DNA of 64,000 bases from Chitinophaga caseinilytica (GTDB lineage: Bacteria > Bacteroidota > Bacteroidia > Chitinophagales > Chitinophagaceae). Below, piece after piece: positions 33,665 to 43,507 of this stretch. The position numbers and the translations under genes are program-made. Position 1 is the first letter of the stretch, and every line of letters begins with the position of its first letter. The notes under the pieces are model-generated. The model searched no databases. It had not been told where the DNA came from and worked only from the letters and a program-made list of their open reading frames with translations. The stretch spans positions 5,935,001 to 5,999,000 of the forward strand of contig NZ_CP150096.1 of NCBI RefSeq assembly GCF_038396765.1, given 5' to 3'.

Positions 33665-34798
33665 TCAGACGGCCGCGGGTTGCAGCTGTTTCACGCGTTC
33701 GTTCACCACTTGCCCTTCCCTGGCGATGCAGGCGCCCTGCACGATGTCGTCCGCAAAATCCGGCTGGCACTGCCCTTCTTTTCCGATGAGCAGTTTCAGG
33801 AAATTATGCATGTTTTTCGCGTAGAGCTTGCTCGCATCCGCAGGTGCCGTGCCGGCCAGGTCGGAATTGCCGATGATGGTGATACCGTTGTGGACGATGG
33901 TTTCGCCGTTTTTCGTCAGCCCCGTGTTCCCGCCCGTTGCCGCTGCCAGGTCGATAACGACGCTCCCCGGCCGCATGGCTTCCACCGCTGCCGTGGGCAA
34001 CAGAATGGGCGCGGGCTTGCCGGGAATCTGGGCGGTGGTGATCACGATATCCGCTTTGGCGGCGCTTTCCGCGATGCGGGCCGCCTGCCGTTTTTTGAAA
34101 TCTTCGGATTGCTCCACGGCGTAACCGCCCGCTTTCGACGCGTCTGCCGCGCCTTCCACTTCCACGAACTTCGCGCCGAGGCTCATCACTTCCTCCTTCA
34201 CGGCCGGCCGCGTATCGAACACTTCCACCACGGCACCCAGCCTGCGCGCCGTAGCGATCGCCTGGAGGCCGGCCACGCCGGCGCCGAGGATGAGCACTTT
34301 GGCCGGCGGAATGCTGCCCGCGGCGGTCATGAACATGGGGAAATAGCGGCTATACGTGAAAGCGGCCAGCAGCACGGCTTTGTACCCTGCAATGTTCGCC
34401 TGGGAACTGAGTACGTCCATACTTTGGGCGCGGGTAGTGCGGGGGATGGAATCGAGACTGAAAATGGTGAACTGCCTGCCGGCCAGTTGTTGCATCAGTG
34501 TGGGGTTGAACAGGGGCTGGAACACGCCGGCCCAGGTTTTTCCGGGCGGTACTTTTTCGACATCCGCCGCTTCCGGCGGACGGATCGTCAGCAGCACGTC
34601 TGCGCCCTTCAGGATATCTTCACGGGATTTGAGGGCTGCCCCGGCTTCGCGGTAACCGCTGTCCGGATAAAACGCCCCGGCCCCTGCGCCTTCCTCCACC
34701 CAAACTTCCACCTGTTGCTGAACAAGTTGCTTCACGACTTCCGGAACGAGCGATACCCTGTTTTCACCTGATTTTTCTTTGAGAACGGCCAAGATCAT
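33665..34798 (-). CDS. pntA1: NAD(P) transhydrogenase subunit alpha, NAD-binding part (alpha-1)
   Basis: The 377-residue protein has the alanine-dehydrogenase-like NAD-binding domains I: MILAVLKEKSGENRVSLVPEVVKQL at the start, AQSMDVLSSQANIAGYKAVLLAA, and the Rossmann motif KVLILGAGVAGLQAIATARRLGA; then DTRPAVKEEVMSLGAKFVEVEG and VVIDLAAATGGNTGLT. It binds NADH and feeds hydride to domain III of PntB. It is the first gene of the three-gene pnt operon. The open frame continues upstream over the terminator and into hemH but carries no related sequence. Confidence 0.95.
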   Translation of the reverse strand: MILAVLKEKSGENRVSLVPEVVKQLVQQQVEVWVEEGAGAGAFYPDSGYREAGAALKSREDILKGADVLLTIRPPEAADVEKVPPGKTWAGVFQPLFNPTLMQQLAGRQFTIFSLDSIPRTTRAQSMDVLSSQANIAGYKAVLLAAFTYSRYFPMFMTAAGSIPPAKVLILGAGVAGLQAIATARRLGAVVEVFDTRPAVKEEVMSLGAKFVEVEGAADASKAGGYAVEQSEDFKKRQAARIAESAAKADIVITTAQIPGKPAPILLPTAAVEAMRPGSVVIDLAAATGGNTGLTKNGETIVHNGITIIGNSDLAGTAPADASKLYAKNMHNFLKLLIGKEGQCQPDFADDIVQGACIAREGQVVNERVKQLQPAAV

Positions 34799-34882
34799 CG
34801 GGTTGGAATTTAGCTGATGGAATTTAGTGAAAAAATCCGGTCTGGCCGAAATAAATCTCACCGCGCACCACCGTACCCGCAC

Positions 34883-34910
34883 AAAAAAAGCCGGCGCATA
34901 CACGCCGGCT
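34883..34910 (-). terminator. terminator after hemH
   Basis: AGCCGGCG and CGCCGGCT form the stem (34889-34910 region); leftward it is followed by seven T residues. It lies 25 bases past the hemH stop. Confidence 0.8.
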
Positions 34911-34935
34911 TCCGTTTCTATCTTTTTCAAGGTTT

Positions 34936-35979
34936 TTAAACCATAACAGTTTCCATTTTTTCGCGGCACAGGATGCCGAGGGCTTTCACCCATTCGGGAT
35001 GTGTGTTCACACAGGGAATCATCGTGAAAGAATCGCCGCCCGATTCGATGAAGGTGTGTTTCCCTTCCACCGCGATCTCTTCCAGCGTTTCCAGGCAGTC
35101 GGACACGAACGCCGGGCAAGCCACCAGCAGCTTTTTCACGCCTTCTTTCGGCAGCGAGCGCAGGCGCTCGTCGGTATACGGCCGGATCCATTCTTCCCTC
35201 CCGAGGCGGCTCTGGAACGAAACGCTCCATTTTTCCCTCGGGATGCCCAGTTCCTTCGCAACCAGCTCCGCCGTAACGGTCACCTGGTGGCGGTAACACT
35301 GCTTGTGCGCGCGGGAATCCACGTGGCAGCAGTCGTTCACCTTCAGGCAATGCCCGCCCGTTACGTCGCCTTTACGTATATGCCTTACCGGTACACCGTG
35401 ATAGCTGAAGAGAAGATGGTCGAAATCCTGTTCCACATACGGCCGCATGCTTTCCGCAACGGCGTGGATGTAGTCGGGATGGCGGTAAAACGGCTCCACG
35501 ATCTTCATTTCGAAGGGATACTTTTTCCTGCGGTAGATTTCCTTCGCGTATTCCGCGGCGGTCTCGAAGCTGCTCATCGCGTAGTGCGGGTACAGCGGCA
35601 CGAGGATGACGTTCTTCACGCCGGGATGTTCTTTCACGATCTTGTTGAACGTGAATTCGGGGGAAGGGTTGCCATATCGCATGGTGATTTCCACCGGCAT
35701 TTCGAGATCGTGCTGGAGCGCTTTCTGGAGTTGCTGGGTGAGCACGATGAGCGGGGAGCCCTCTTTCCACCAGATACTCTTATAAGCTTCGGCACTCTTT
35801 TCCGCGCGTTTCGGAACGATGACGCCGCCCACGAGGATCTTGCGCATCAGCCAGGGGTAATCGATCACCCGTTTGTCCATCAAAAATTCGAGGAGGTATT
35901 TCTTCACGTCCGGAACGGCGGTGGAATCCGGCGATCCGAGGTTCATGAGCACGATTGCGGTATCAGATATTGCGACCAT
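34936..35979 (-). CDS. hemH: ferrochelatase
   Basis: HemH inserts Fe2+ into protoporphyrin IX. The 347-residue protein has the family start IVLMNLGSPDSTAVPDVKKYL, then YPWLMRKILVGGVIVPKRAEKSAEAY, LVPLYPHYAMSSFE, the catalytic His in HLLFSYHGVPVRHI, and VACPAFVSDCLETLEEIAVEG carrying the second acidic site. A Cys-rich segment (HCLKVNDCCHVDSRAHKQCYR) lies between. The ATG at 35979 is 19 bases after a -7 element and is preferred over 36042. It is divergent from the hemA operon, so both halves of the pathway share one regulatory region. Confidence 0.95.
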   Translation of the reverse strand: MVAISDTAIVLMNLGSPDSTAVPDVKKYLLEFLMDKRVIDYPWLMRKILVGGVIVPKRAEKSAEAYKSIWWKEGSPLIVLTQQLQKALQHDLEMPVEITMRYGNPSPEFTFNKIVKEHPGVKNVILVPLYPHYAMSSFETAAEYAKEIYRRKKYPFEMKIVEPFYRHPDYIHAVAESMRPYVEQDFDHLLFSYHGVPVRHIRKGDVTGGHCLKVNDCCHVDSRAHKQCYRHQVTVTAELVAKELGIPREKWSVSFQSRLGREEWIRPYTDERLRSLPKEGVKKLLVACPAFVSDCLETLEEIAVEGKHTFIESGGDSFTMIPCVNTHPEWVKALGILCREKMETVMV

Positions 35980-35997
35980 ATAACTTGTCAAATTCCT

Positions 35998-36006
35998 GCA
36001 AAAGTA
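35998..36006 (-). promoter_or_regulatory. -7 element for hemH
   Basis: The minus strand reads TACTTTTGC, the same as at tRNA-Leu copy 1, 18 bases before the hemH ATG. Confidence 0.6.
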
Positions 36007-36253
36007 AGTGCTTTTACAGGGAACTTCCGCATGATCTGTCATTAAATTGTTAGATTCGTTTTGATGGAACCAGCCACGGAGGCCGACTTTACTATGACAT
36101 CCATCATGGCTCTACGTCATGCGATTGTTACAATGCGGCAGCAGAACGGCGTTCAGCCACCTGATCAAAATCATTTTTTCACAGCGGCATTCACCATAGG
36201 GAGAAATGACAGACCGGTGACAGCCCCTGACGTGGTTTTGAAGGGTATGACAG

Positions 36254-36262
36254 TATTTTTGC
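36254..36262 (+). promoter_or_regulatory. -7 element for the hem operon
   Basis: TATTTTTGC lies 23 bases before the hemA ATG at 36286, giving a leader of about 17 nucleotides. This supports 36286 as the start. Confidence 0.6.
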
Positions 36263-36285
36263 ACCCGGAAGCTTTTAAGAAAATC

Positions 36286-37539
36286 ATGCAGGTCAATCAG
36301 CCTAAAGACATATCGAATTTTCATATCGTTGGGATCAACTATAAGAAAACTGACGCTGCGATCCGGGGACTTTTTGCCATAAACCAGGACCAATACCAGC
36401 AACTTTTACAGGCGGCGCAATCCGCCGGCATGAACGATCTGTTCGTGCTCTCCACTTGCAACCGCACGGAAGTTTACGGATTCGCGACGGACCCTACGGT
36501 GCTCATGCGCCTCCTTTGCGATGCCGCCAACGGCAACCCGCAGGTATTTGCGCAGATGGCATATGTCAAATCGGGGGAAGGCGCCGTCAGGCATCTTTAC
36601 CAGGTGGGCACGGGGCTGGACAGCCAGATCCTCGGCGACTATGAGATCATCGGCCAGATCAAGGGCGCAGCCAAGTTTGCGAAAGCGAACGGATGTGTGG
36701 GCACTTTCCTGGAAAGACTGGTGAACAGCGTGCTGCAGGTTTCCAAGCTCATCAAGAACGAAACCGGCCTCAGCTCCGGCACCGTTTCGGTGGCATTCGC
36801 CGCCGTCCGGCTCCTGGAAGCCAAAGTGGCCGATATCCAAAATAAGAACATCGTATTGCTCGGTGTGGGCAAAATCGGCCGCAACACCTGCAAGAACATG
36901 ATGGAATACCTGGGCGTGCGCAACATCACGCTCATTAACCGGACTACGGCCGTGGCGGAAGATTTCGCCGGGAAGCACGGGTTACGGTACGCTCCTTTCG
37001 AGCAAATGGACGAATCGCTCCGCGCGGCAGACGTGATCTTGGTGGCCACCAACGCCCCCCAGCCCACGATCCTCCGCAAACATATGGAAGGTACGGCATC
37101 CAAACTGGTAGTAGACCTTTCCATCCCCTTCAACGTTGCCCCTGACGTGCGCGAACTGGCCCATGTCGAAGTCGTGAACGTAGACGATCTCGGCAAGATC
37201 CAGGACGAAACCCTCGCCCGCCGGCTCAACGAAGTTCCCAAAGCCATCTCCATCATCGAGGAGCATATGGAAGAATTCCTCTACTGGCACAAAATGCGCA
37301 AGCATGCCGTGGTACTCAAAGCGGTCAAGGAAAAACTCACCGAAATCCATGCCCGCGAGATCAAGGAACAGAAAAACGGCGCACATTATAACCTGGAAGA
37401 CATCGAGGAAGTTTCTTCCCGCATCATCCAGAAAATGATCAATCTCATGGCCGGAAAAGTGCGCAAGGAAACTGAAAAGGGCGATATGTACATCGCCATG
37501 ATCAGTGAAATATTCGAGACCGGCGCAAACCAGGAATAA
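36286..37539 (+). CDS. hemA: glutamyl-tRNA reductase
   Basis: HemA reduces glutamyl-tRNA to glutamate-1-semialdehyde, the first committed step of the C5 haem pathway. The 417-residue protein has the catalytic block DLFVLSTCNRTEVYGF (Cys58), GLDSQILGDYEIIGQIKGA, the NADP site IVLLGVGKIGRNTCKNM, and the dimerisation helix end with EEFLYWHKMRKHAVV. The ATG at 36286 is chosen because it begins the family domain (NFHIVGINYKKTDAAIRGLF). It heads a seven-gene operon; hemC follows after four bases. Confidence 0.95.
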   Translation: MQVNQPKDISNFHIVGINYKKTDAAIRGLFAINQDQYQQLLQAAQSAGMNDLFVLSTCNRTEVYGFATDPTVLMRLLCDAANGNPQVFAQMAYVKSGEGAVRHLYQVGTGLDSQILGDYEIIGQIKGAAKFAKANGCVGTFLERLVNSVLQVSKLIKNETGLSSGTVSVAFAAVRLLEAKVADIQNKNIVLLGVGKIGRNTCKNMMEYLGVRNITLINRTTAVAEDFAGKHGLRYAPFEQMDESLRAADVILVATNAPQPTILRKHMEGTASKLVVDLSIPFNVAPDVRELAHVEVVNVDDLGKIQDETLARRLNEVPKAISIIEEHMEEFLYWHKMRKHAVVLKAVKEKLTEIHAREIKEQKNGAHYNLEDIEEVSSRIIQKMINLMAGKVRKETEKGDMYIAMISEIFETGANQE

Positions 37540-37543
37540 AACA

Positions 37544-38470
37544 ATGGACAAAATGATCCGAATAGGAACACGGGATAGCCAACTCGCCATGTGGCAGGCT
37601 AACCTGGTGAAAGATTTATTGACACAAAACGGCCATGCCGTAGAACTGGTCCCCATCAAAAGCGAAGGCGACATCGACCTGGTAACGCCTCTTTACGAGA
37701 TCGGCGTTCAGGGCATTTTCACCAAAACGCTCGACATCGCGCTGCTTTCCGGTAAGATCGACGTCGCCGTCCATTCCTTCAAAGACGTGCCCACACAGCT
37801 GCCCCAGGGGCTGATCAACGCCGCCATCCTGGAGCGCGGGCCGGTGAAGGATTTGCTCGTCCATAAAGGCAGCACCGCATTCCTCGACGATCCCGCATCC
37901 ACTGCCAATATCGCTACCAGCAGCATCCGCCGCAGGGCGCAATGGCTCCGCCGGTACCCCCATCACCAGCTCCACAACCTCCGCGGCAACGTCATCAAAC
38001 GCCTGGAAAAGCTCGCCGCCGAGAACTGGGACGCCGCCATTTTCGCCGCCGCAGGGCTGGAGCGGATCAACGTTCGCCCGGAAAACTCGCTGGAGCTCGA
38101 CTGGATGATCCCCGCACCTGCACAGGGCGCCATCGTGGCCGCCTGCCGGGAAGATAACACTGCAGTCCGCGAAGCCCTGGCTCCGCTGCACCATATAGAT
38201 ACCGCCATTTGCACCGGCGAAGAGCGCGCTTTCCTGCGCACCCTCCTCGGCGGCTGCACCACGCCTATCAGCGCCTACGCCTACATCAGCGACGGCGAAC
38301 TGTTTTTCGAAGGCAGCCTCTGCAGCCTCGACGGCAGCCGGTCGCTCCTCGCCACCCGCCGCGTCGCCGTTTCGGCCGCCGCCGGCACGGGGCACGACGC
38401 CGCGCTCGACATCATTTCCCAGGGCGGAGACGCCATCATCCAGGAAATCAAACATGCCCAACAGCGATAA
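37544..38470 (+). CDS. hemC: hydroxymethylbilane synthase (porphobilinogen deaminase)
   Basis: HemC joins four porphobilinogen units into hydroxymethylbilane. The 308-residue protein carries IRIGTRDSQLAMWQANLV, ELVPIKSEGD, VAVHSFKDVPTQLP, TSSIRRRAQWLRRYP, LRGNVIKRLEKLA and the dipyrromethane cofactor Cys238 in LLGGCTTPISAYA. Domain order and length match the family. It starts four bases after hemA, and its last 17 bases overlap hemD, which implies coupled translation. Confidence 0.95.
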   Translation: MDKMIRIGTRDSQLAMWQANLVKDLLTQNGHAVELVPIKSEGDIDLVTPLYEIGVQGIFTKTLDIALLSGKIDVAVHSFKDVPTQLPQGLINAAILERGPVKDLLVHKGSTAFLDDPASTANIATSSIRRRAQWLRRYPHHQLHNLRGNVIKRLEKLAAENWDAAIFAAAGLERINVRPENSLELDWMIPAPAQGAIVAACREDNTAVREALAPLHHIDTAICTGEERAFLRTLLGGCTTPISAYAYISDGELFFEGSLCSLDGSRSLLATRRVAVSAAAGTGHDAALDIISQGGDAIIQEIKHAQQR

Positions 38471-39176
38471 ATACCGCATATTAAGCACCAAATCCCTCCA
38501 GGAATCGCTGCGCCAGGCCGCCGCAACACGCGGCATCGCCCTGGTAGACCAGCCTTTCATCGACATCCTGCCGGTACGCACGCCCCAACTGGACGCGCGG
38601 CTGAAGGAAATCGCCCTCGGTGGACAGGTACTCGTTTTCACCAGTCCGAACACGGTAAAATCCGTGACCGGGTATTGGCATAACGGCGTGAAACAGCGGA
38701 TATACTGCCTCGGCGGCGCCACGCTCGAAGTAGTGCAGGCCGAAATCCCCGGTGCGGAAGTGCTGGCCACGGCAGCCAGTTCCCTGGAACTGGCGAAGCT
38801 CATCGTATCGGACGCCTCCATCGGAAAAGTGGTGTTCCTTTGCGGGAACATCCGCCGAAACGAGCTGCCCGAGCACCTTTCCGCCCACCAGATCGGCGTG
38901 GAGGAACTGGTCGTGTACCATACCGTGGAAACGCCCGCTTTGCTGGGCGAGCGGTACGACGGGGTACTGTTTTTCAGTCCCAGCAGCGTCCGCAGCTTTT
39001 TCCAGCAGAATACGCCTGACGGGGAGACCGTTTATTTCGCCATCGGCGAAACGACGGGGGCCGCTGTGCAGGAAATTACCGGCCGGCAGCCGGTCATCGG
39101 TGCGGAAGCTTCGGTTCCCGCGCTGGTGCAGACAGCCATCGATTATTTTGACAACATCAATAATAGCAACGAATGA
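38454..39176 (+). CDS. hemD: uroporphyrinogen-III synthase
   Basis: HemD closes hydroxymethylbilane with ring-D inversion. The 240-residue protein is a divergent member of a poorly conserved family, recognised by two alternating lobes: [83 protein letters not shown] and [15 protein letters not shown]. Position between hemC and hemE strongly supports the call. It starts inside the hemC end (17-base overlap) and ends by overlapping the hemE ATG. Confidence 0.92.
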   Translation: MPNSDKYRILSTKSLQESLRQAAATRGIALVDQPFIDILPVRTPQLDARLKEIALGGQVLVFTSPNTVKSVTGYWHNGVKQRIYCLGGATLEVVQAEIPGAEVLATAASSLELAKLIVSDASIGKVVFLCGNIRRNELPEHLSAHQIGVEELVVYHTVETPALLGERYDGVLFFSPSSVRSFFQQNTPDGETVYFAIGETTGAAVQEITGRQPVIGAEASVPALVQTAIDYFDNINNSNE

Positions 39177-40201
39177 ACGGATTACAGAACGACCTGCTGC
39201 TGAAGGCCCTTTCGGGCAGCCCGGTACCCCGCCCCCCGGTATGGATGATGCGCCAGGCCGGCCGCTTTTTGCCTGACTATATCAAGCTCCGTGATAAATA
39301 TTCCTTCTTCGAGCGCTGCCAGACGCCCGAACTGGCCACCGAGATCACCGTGATGCCGGTAGACCAGGTAGGGGTAGACGCGGCCATCATTTTCTCCGAC
39401 ATCCTCGTGGTGCCGCAGGCGATGGGCATGGAAGTGCAGCTCGTGGAAAAATTGGGCCCCCTCCTCCCCCAGCCTATCAAATCGGCAGCAGACCTTAACC
39501 GCATTCACATCCCCGACGTGAAAGACAGCCTGCATTACGTGATGGACGCCCTGCGCCTCACCAAACAGACGCTGGCCGGCCGCGTGCCCCTCATCGGCTT
39601 CGCCGGCGCCCCCTGGACGCTGCTTTGCTACATGGTTCAGGGCAAGGGGTCCAAAACCTTCGACGAGGCCAAAGCTTTCTGCTACACCCAGCCCGAAGTG
39701 GCGCACGAACTGCTGGACCGCATCACCGAAACCACCATCGCCTACCTGAAAGCGCAGGTGGAAGCGGGTGCAGACGTGGTACAGATCTTCGATTCCTGGG
39801 GCGGACTGCTGAGCCCGGATGATTTCGAGAACTTCTCGCTCCGGTACATCCGCCGCATCGTGGCCGCATTGCAGGGCGTTGCCCCCGTGATCGTGTTCGC
39901 CAAAGGCGCCTGGTTCGCGCTGGAAGAAATGGCCGCCACCGGCGCGCAGGGCCTCGGCCTCGACTGGTGCATCAAACCCGGACTGGCCCGCCAGTTTGCC
40001 GGCCCCGACGTAACTTTGCAAGGCAACTTCGACCCCGCGCAGCTCATGAAGCCCATCCCGGAAATCCAGAAATCCGTGAAAGCCATGATCGACGCATTCG
40101 GGCCGCAGCGCTACATCGCCAACCTGGGCCACGGCATTTTGCCGAACATCCCGGTAGATCACGCCAAAGCATTCATCGAAGCCGTTAAGAACTATGCATA
40201 A
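39173..40201 (+). CDS. hemE: uroporphyrinogen decarboxylase
   Basis: HemE removes four carboxyl groups from uroporphyrinogen III to give coproporphyrinogen III. The 342-residue protein has [20 protein letters not shown] (Arg-rich substrate site), [51 protein letters not shown] and [19 protein letters not shown]. All landmark motifs are intact. Its ATG overlaps the hemD stop by four bases, and its end overlaps the hemF start by eight bases. Confidence 0.97.
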   Translation: MNGLQNDLLLKALSGSPVPRPPVWMMRQAGRFLPDYIKLRDKYSFFERCQTPELATEITVMPVDQVGVDAAIIFSDILVVPQAMGMEVQLVEKLGPLLPQPIKSAADLNRIHIPDVKDSLHYVMDALRLTKQTLAGRVPLIGFAGAPWTLLCYMVQGKGSKTFDEAKAFCYTQPEVAHELLDRITETTIAYLKAQVEAGADVVQIFDSWGGLLSPDDFENFSLRYIRRIVAALQGVAPVIVFAKGAWFALEEMAATGAQGLGLDWCIKPGLARQFAGPDVTLQGNFDPAQLMKPIPEIQKSVKAMIDAFGPQRYIANLGHGILPNIPVDHAKAFIEAVKNYA

Positions 40202-41108
40202 TATTTCCGTAAAAGACCGATTCGTCCCCTTCATCCACCAGCTGCAGAACGAGATCTGCGCTGCGCTGGAACAGGCCGACGGGAAAGCGAAGTTCCGTGA
40301 AGACCGCTGGGAGCGGCCGGAAGGCGGCGGGGGCATTACCCGCGTCATCTCCGGCGGCAACGTTTTCCAGAAAGGAGGCGTGAATACCTCGGTCGTAAGC
40401 GGGAAACTGCCGCCCGTTATGGCACAGCAGTTCAAAGTGCCGGACAACAGCAGCTTCCTGGCGGCGGGCCTTTCGCTCGTCATCCATCCCGAAAACCCTT
40501 ACGTGCCCACGGTGCACGCCAACTGGCGGTATTTTGAGCTGTACGGGGAAGACGGATCGGTGCGGGATATGTGGTTCGGCGGAGGGGCAGACCTCACGCC
40601 GTATTACATCCTGGAAGGTGACGGCGTTCATTTTCACCGTACCTTCAAGGAGGCCTGCGGCGGATATTACGAACAATATAAGCGCCAGTGCGACGAATAC
40701 TTCGTCAACAAGCACCGGAACAACGAAGCCCGCGGGATCGGCGGCGTGTTTTACGACTACCTTCGTCCATCGGCGGAGCGTACCGCCGAAGACCTGCTGC
40801 AGTTCCAGTTTTCCAACGGCAATGCGTTCATATCCTCCTACCTGCCCATCGTAGAAAAGCGGAAAACCGCTCCCTACGGCGAAGCGCAGGTAGAGTGGCA
40901 GGAATACCGGCGCGGCCGGTACGTGGAATTCAACCTGATCCACGACCGGGGCACGCTGTTCGGGCTCAAGACCAACGGCAGGATCGAATCGATCCTCATG
41001 AGCCTCCCCGCCCGCGCGCGCTGGGAATACGACTACCACCCGGCACCCGGCAGCCCGGAAGCGGAACTGCTGGAATACCTCAAGCCGCGTGAATGGGTAA
41101 AACCGTAA
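40194..41108 (+). CDS. hemF: oxygen-dependent coproporphyrinogen III oxidase
   Basis: HemF uses O2 to convert coproporphyrinogen III to protoporphyrinogen IX. The 304-residue protein has [23 protein letters not shown] split across the substrate site, [23 protein letters not shown], the signature [30 protein letters not shown] and [18 protein letters not shown]. The oxygen dependence indicates aerobic haem synthesis; the radical-SAM alternative (HemN) is not in this window. It overlaps hemE by eight bases. Confidence 0.96.
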   Translation: MHNISVKDRFVPFIHQLQNEICAALEQADGKAKFREDRWERPEGGGGITRVISGGNVFQKGGVNTSVVSGKLPPVMAQQFKVPDNSSFLAAGLSLVIHPENPYVPTVHANWRYFELYGEDGSVRDMWFGGGADLTPYYILEGDGVHFHRTFKEACGGYYEQYKRQCDEYFVNKHRNNEARGIGGVFYDYLRPSAERTAEDLLQFQFSNGNAFISSYLPIVEKRKTAPYGEAQVEWQEYRRGRYVEFNLIHDRGTLFGLKTNGRIESILMSLPARARWEYDYHPAPGSPEAELLEYLKPREWVKP

Positions 41109-41131
41109 CAGACGAACTTTAAAATATTTCA

Positions 41132-42106
41132 GTGATGATCAGAAGAAACAGAATTTTGCGCACCTCCCCCGCCATCCGTGCGATGGTAGCGGAAACCATT
41201 TTGACCCCGGCCAACTTCATCGCCCCGCTTTTCGTGGTGGAAGGTAAAGGCGTGAAGGAAGAGATCGCGTCCATGCCCGGATACTTCCGTCATTCCCTCG
41301 ACGGCACCGTGCAGGAAGCGAAGGAATTGTGGGCCATGGGCATCCGGAGCGTGCTGCTGTTCATTAAATGTGCGGATGAACTGAAAGACAACAAAGGCAC
41401 CGAAGCCCTGAACCCCGACGGGCTCATGCAGCGCGCCATCAAAGCCGTGAAGGACGCCGTTCCCGGAATGGTAGTGATGACCGACGTTGCGCTGGACCCC
41501 TTCTCCATCTACGGCCACGACGGCATCGTGGAAGGGGAAGAGATCGTGAACGACGCTACGGTGGAAGTGCTGGCGCAGATGAGCCTCAGCCATGCGCAGG
41601 CCGGCGCGGATTTTGTGGCGCCCAGCGATATGATGGACGGTCGTATTGGCGCCATCCGCGACATCCTCGAAGAAAACAACTTCACCAAAACCGGCATCAT
41701 GGCCTATAGCGCCAAATATGCCAGCTGCTTCTACGGTCCTTTCCGCGACGCGCTGGATTCCGCGCCTGGTTTCGGTGACAAGAAAACATACCAGATGGAT
41801 TATGCCAACGCCCGCGAAGCCCTCCGCGAAACGCTGATGGACGTAGACGAAGGCGCCGATATCGTGATGGTGAAACCCGCCATGGCGTATCTCGACATTA
41901 TCCGCCTGATCAAAGACAGCGTAACCGTTCCCGTGAGCGCCTACCATGTATCCGGCGAATACGCCATGATCAAGGCGGCGGCGAAAATGGGATGGATCAA
42001 CGAAGAAAAGGCCATCCTGGAAAGCCTGACCAGCATCAGGCGGGCCGGGGCCGACCTCATCGCCACGTACTTCGCCAAAGATGCGGTACGCCTGTTAAAC
42101 CAATAA
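41132..42106 (+). CDS. hemB: delta-aminolevulinic acid dehydratase (porphobilinogen synthase)
   Basis: HemB condenses two 5-aminolevulinate molecules to porphobilinogen. The 324-residue protein has [37 protein letters not shown], the metal region [34 protein letters not shown] [10 protein letters not shown], the Schiff-base Lys in [16 protein letters not shown] and [12 protein letters not shown] with the second Lys. The metal loop has Asp residues rather than the three Cys of zinc-type enzymes, which points to a magnesium-type site. It follows hemF by 23 bases. Confidence 0.96.
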   Translation: MMIRRNRILRTSPAIRAMVAETILTPANFIAPLFVVEGKGVKEEIASMPGYFRHSLDGTVQEAKELWAMGIRSVLLFIKCADELKDNKGTEALNPDGLMQRAIKAVKDAVPGMVVMTDVALDPFSIYGHDGIVEGEEIVNDATVEVLAQMSLSHAQAGADFVAPSDMMDGRIGAIRDILEENNFTKTGIMAYSAKYASCFYGPFRDALDSAPGFGDKKTYQMDYANAREALRETLMDVDEGADIVMVKPAMAYLDIIRLIKDSVTVPVSAYHVSGEYAMIKAAAKMGWINEEKAILESLTSIRRAGADLIATYFAKDAVRLLNQ

Positions 42107-42119
42107 AAACCCTGCAAAG

Positions 42120-43409
42120 ATGTTTACAAAGAGCCAAGCATTATTCGAAAAGGCCGGCAAATCGATCCCCGGCGGCGTGAATTCTCCCGTGCGCGCATTC
42201 CGCAGCGTGGGCGGCACGCCCGTGTTCATGCAGCACGCGAAAGGCGCGTATATGTACGACGTAGACGGCAACCGCTATGTGGATTACATCAACTCCTGGG
42301 GCCCCATGATCCTCGGCCATGCGTATGAGCCCGTGGTGAAAGCCATACAGGAACATGCCACGTTCAGCACGTCTTTCGGCGCGCCCACCGAGCTGGAAGT
42401 GACCGTAGCCGAGCTGATCGTAAGCATGGTGCCCAATATCGACATGGTGCGCATGGTGAACTCCGGCACGGAAGCCTGTATGAGCGCCCTGCGCCTCGCA
42501 CGCGGGTTCACCGGCCGTAACAAGGTCATCAAGTTCGAAGGGAATTACCATGGGCATGCCGACTCGTTCCTCGTGAGCGCAGGCAGCGGCGTGGCCACCC
42601 TCGGTATTCAGTCCGTCCCCGGCGTTACGGCGGCTGTGGCGGAAGATACCCTCAGCGTTCCTTACAACAACCTCCCGGCGGTAGAGCAACTCGTCGCCGA
42701 AAATCCCGACCAGATCGCCGCCATCATCGTGGAGCCCGTTGCGGGCAACATGGGCTGCATTCTGCCACAGCCGGGATTCCTGGAAGGTTTGCGTGCGATC
42801 TGCGATAAGAACGGCATCCTTTTCATCATGGATGAAGTGATGACCGGCTTCCGCCTCGCCAGGGGCGGCGCGCAGGAGCTGTTCAACATCAAGGCCGACA
42901 TCGTGACCTTCGGCAAGATCATCGGCGGCGGCATGCCCGTTGGCGCCTTCGCCGGAAGGCGCGAGATCATGGAGCACATCGCCCCCGCGGGCAAAGTGTA
43001 CCAGGCCGGTACCCTCAGCGGCAACCCCATCGCCATGATCGCGGGATACACGCTCCTGAAAACGCTCAACGATCACCCGAACATCTATACCCAGCTGGAA
43101 GAAAAAACCAATGCACTGGTAAGCGGCCTGCGCGAAGCGTTGGGCGCGGCCGGCGTCGTTCACCAGGTTAACCACATCGGTTCCATGATGAGCGTGCATT
43201 TCGCGGAATATCCCATCGTGGATTTCACTTCCGCTTCCGGCGCCAATAACGAACTGTTCCGCCGGTTCTTCCACGCCATGCTGGAAAGAGGCGTATACCT
43301 GCCGCCTTCCGCGTTCGAGAGCTGGTTCATCAGCCACGCCCTCGGCCAGGAAGATATCGACTTCACCATCGATGCCGCCAAAGCGGCGATGCAGGCCATC
43401 AAAGCATAA
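42120..43409 (+). CDS. hemL: glutamate-1-semialdehyde 2,1-aminomutase
   Basis: HemL moves the amino group of glutamate-1-semialdehyde to give 5-aminolevulinate. The 429-residue PLP enzyme has [81 protein letters not shown] and the PLP Lys266 in [16 protein letters not shown]. The order of genes means that the step after HemA is encoded last in the operon. It lies 13 bases after hemB. Confidence 0.97.
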   Translation: MFTKSQALFEKAGKSIPGGVNSPVRAFRSVGGTPVFMQHAKGAYMYDVDGNRYVDYINSWGPMILGHAYEPVVKAIQEHATFSTSFGAPTELEVTVAELIVSMVPNIDMVRMVNSGTEACMSALRLARGFTGRNKVIKFEGNYHGHADSFLVSAGSGVATLGIQSVPGVTAAVAEDTLSVPYNNLPAVEQLVAENPDQIAAIIVEPVAGNMGCILPQPGFLEGLRAICDKNGILFIMDEVMTGFRLARGGAQELFNIKADIVTFGKIIGGGMPVGAFAGRREIMEHIAPAGKVYQAGTLSGNPIAMIAGYTLLKTLNDHPNIYTQLEEKTNALVSGLREALGAAGVVHQVNHIGSMMSVHFAEYPIVDFTSASGANNELFRRFFHAMLERGVYLPPSAFESWFISHALGQEDIDFTIDAAKAAMQAIKA

Positions 43410-43483
43410 AAAAACAGCCTGGAGCGCCATGCTCCGGGCCTGTTCATACATCGTTAACGATCAATCCGGTATTGTGAGAGTGG

Positions 43484-43507
43484 AGCTGCCTTCGGGCAGC
43501 TTTTTTT
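43484..43507 (+). terminator. terminator of the hem operon
   Basis: AGCTGCC, loop TTCG, GGCAGCT, then seven T residues. An additional bulged hairpin (43417-43446) lies between it and the hemL stop. Confidence 0.85.

Larger units (their letters stand above)
35980..36285. other. divergent hemH/hemA control region
   Basis: This 306-base gap has a -7 element for hemH (35998-36006) and one for hemA (36254-36262). The stretch between them reads open in the hemA frame back to 36061, but it has no resemblance to glutamyl-tRNA reductase and is treated as untranslated. No operator palindrome or riboswitch is seen. Confidence 0.6.

Noticed and set aside
33647..34771. 374-residue frame antisense to pntA1
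   Set aside because: His/Arg-rich shadow without any recognisable motif.
33665..35350. A 561-residue frame starting inside hemH
   Set aside because: The first ~180 residues lie over hemH and its terminator on the same strand; PntA alpha-1 begins at 34798.
36061..36285. N-terminal extension of hemA
   Set aside because: The residues do not resemble glutamyl-tRNA reductase, and a -7 element lies within the stretch, so it is untranslated.
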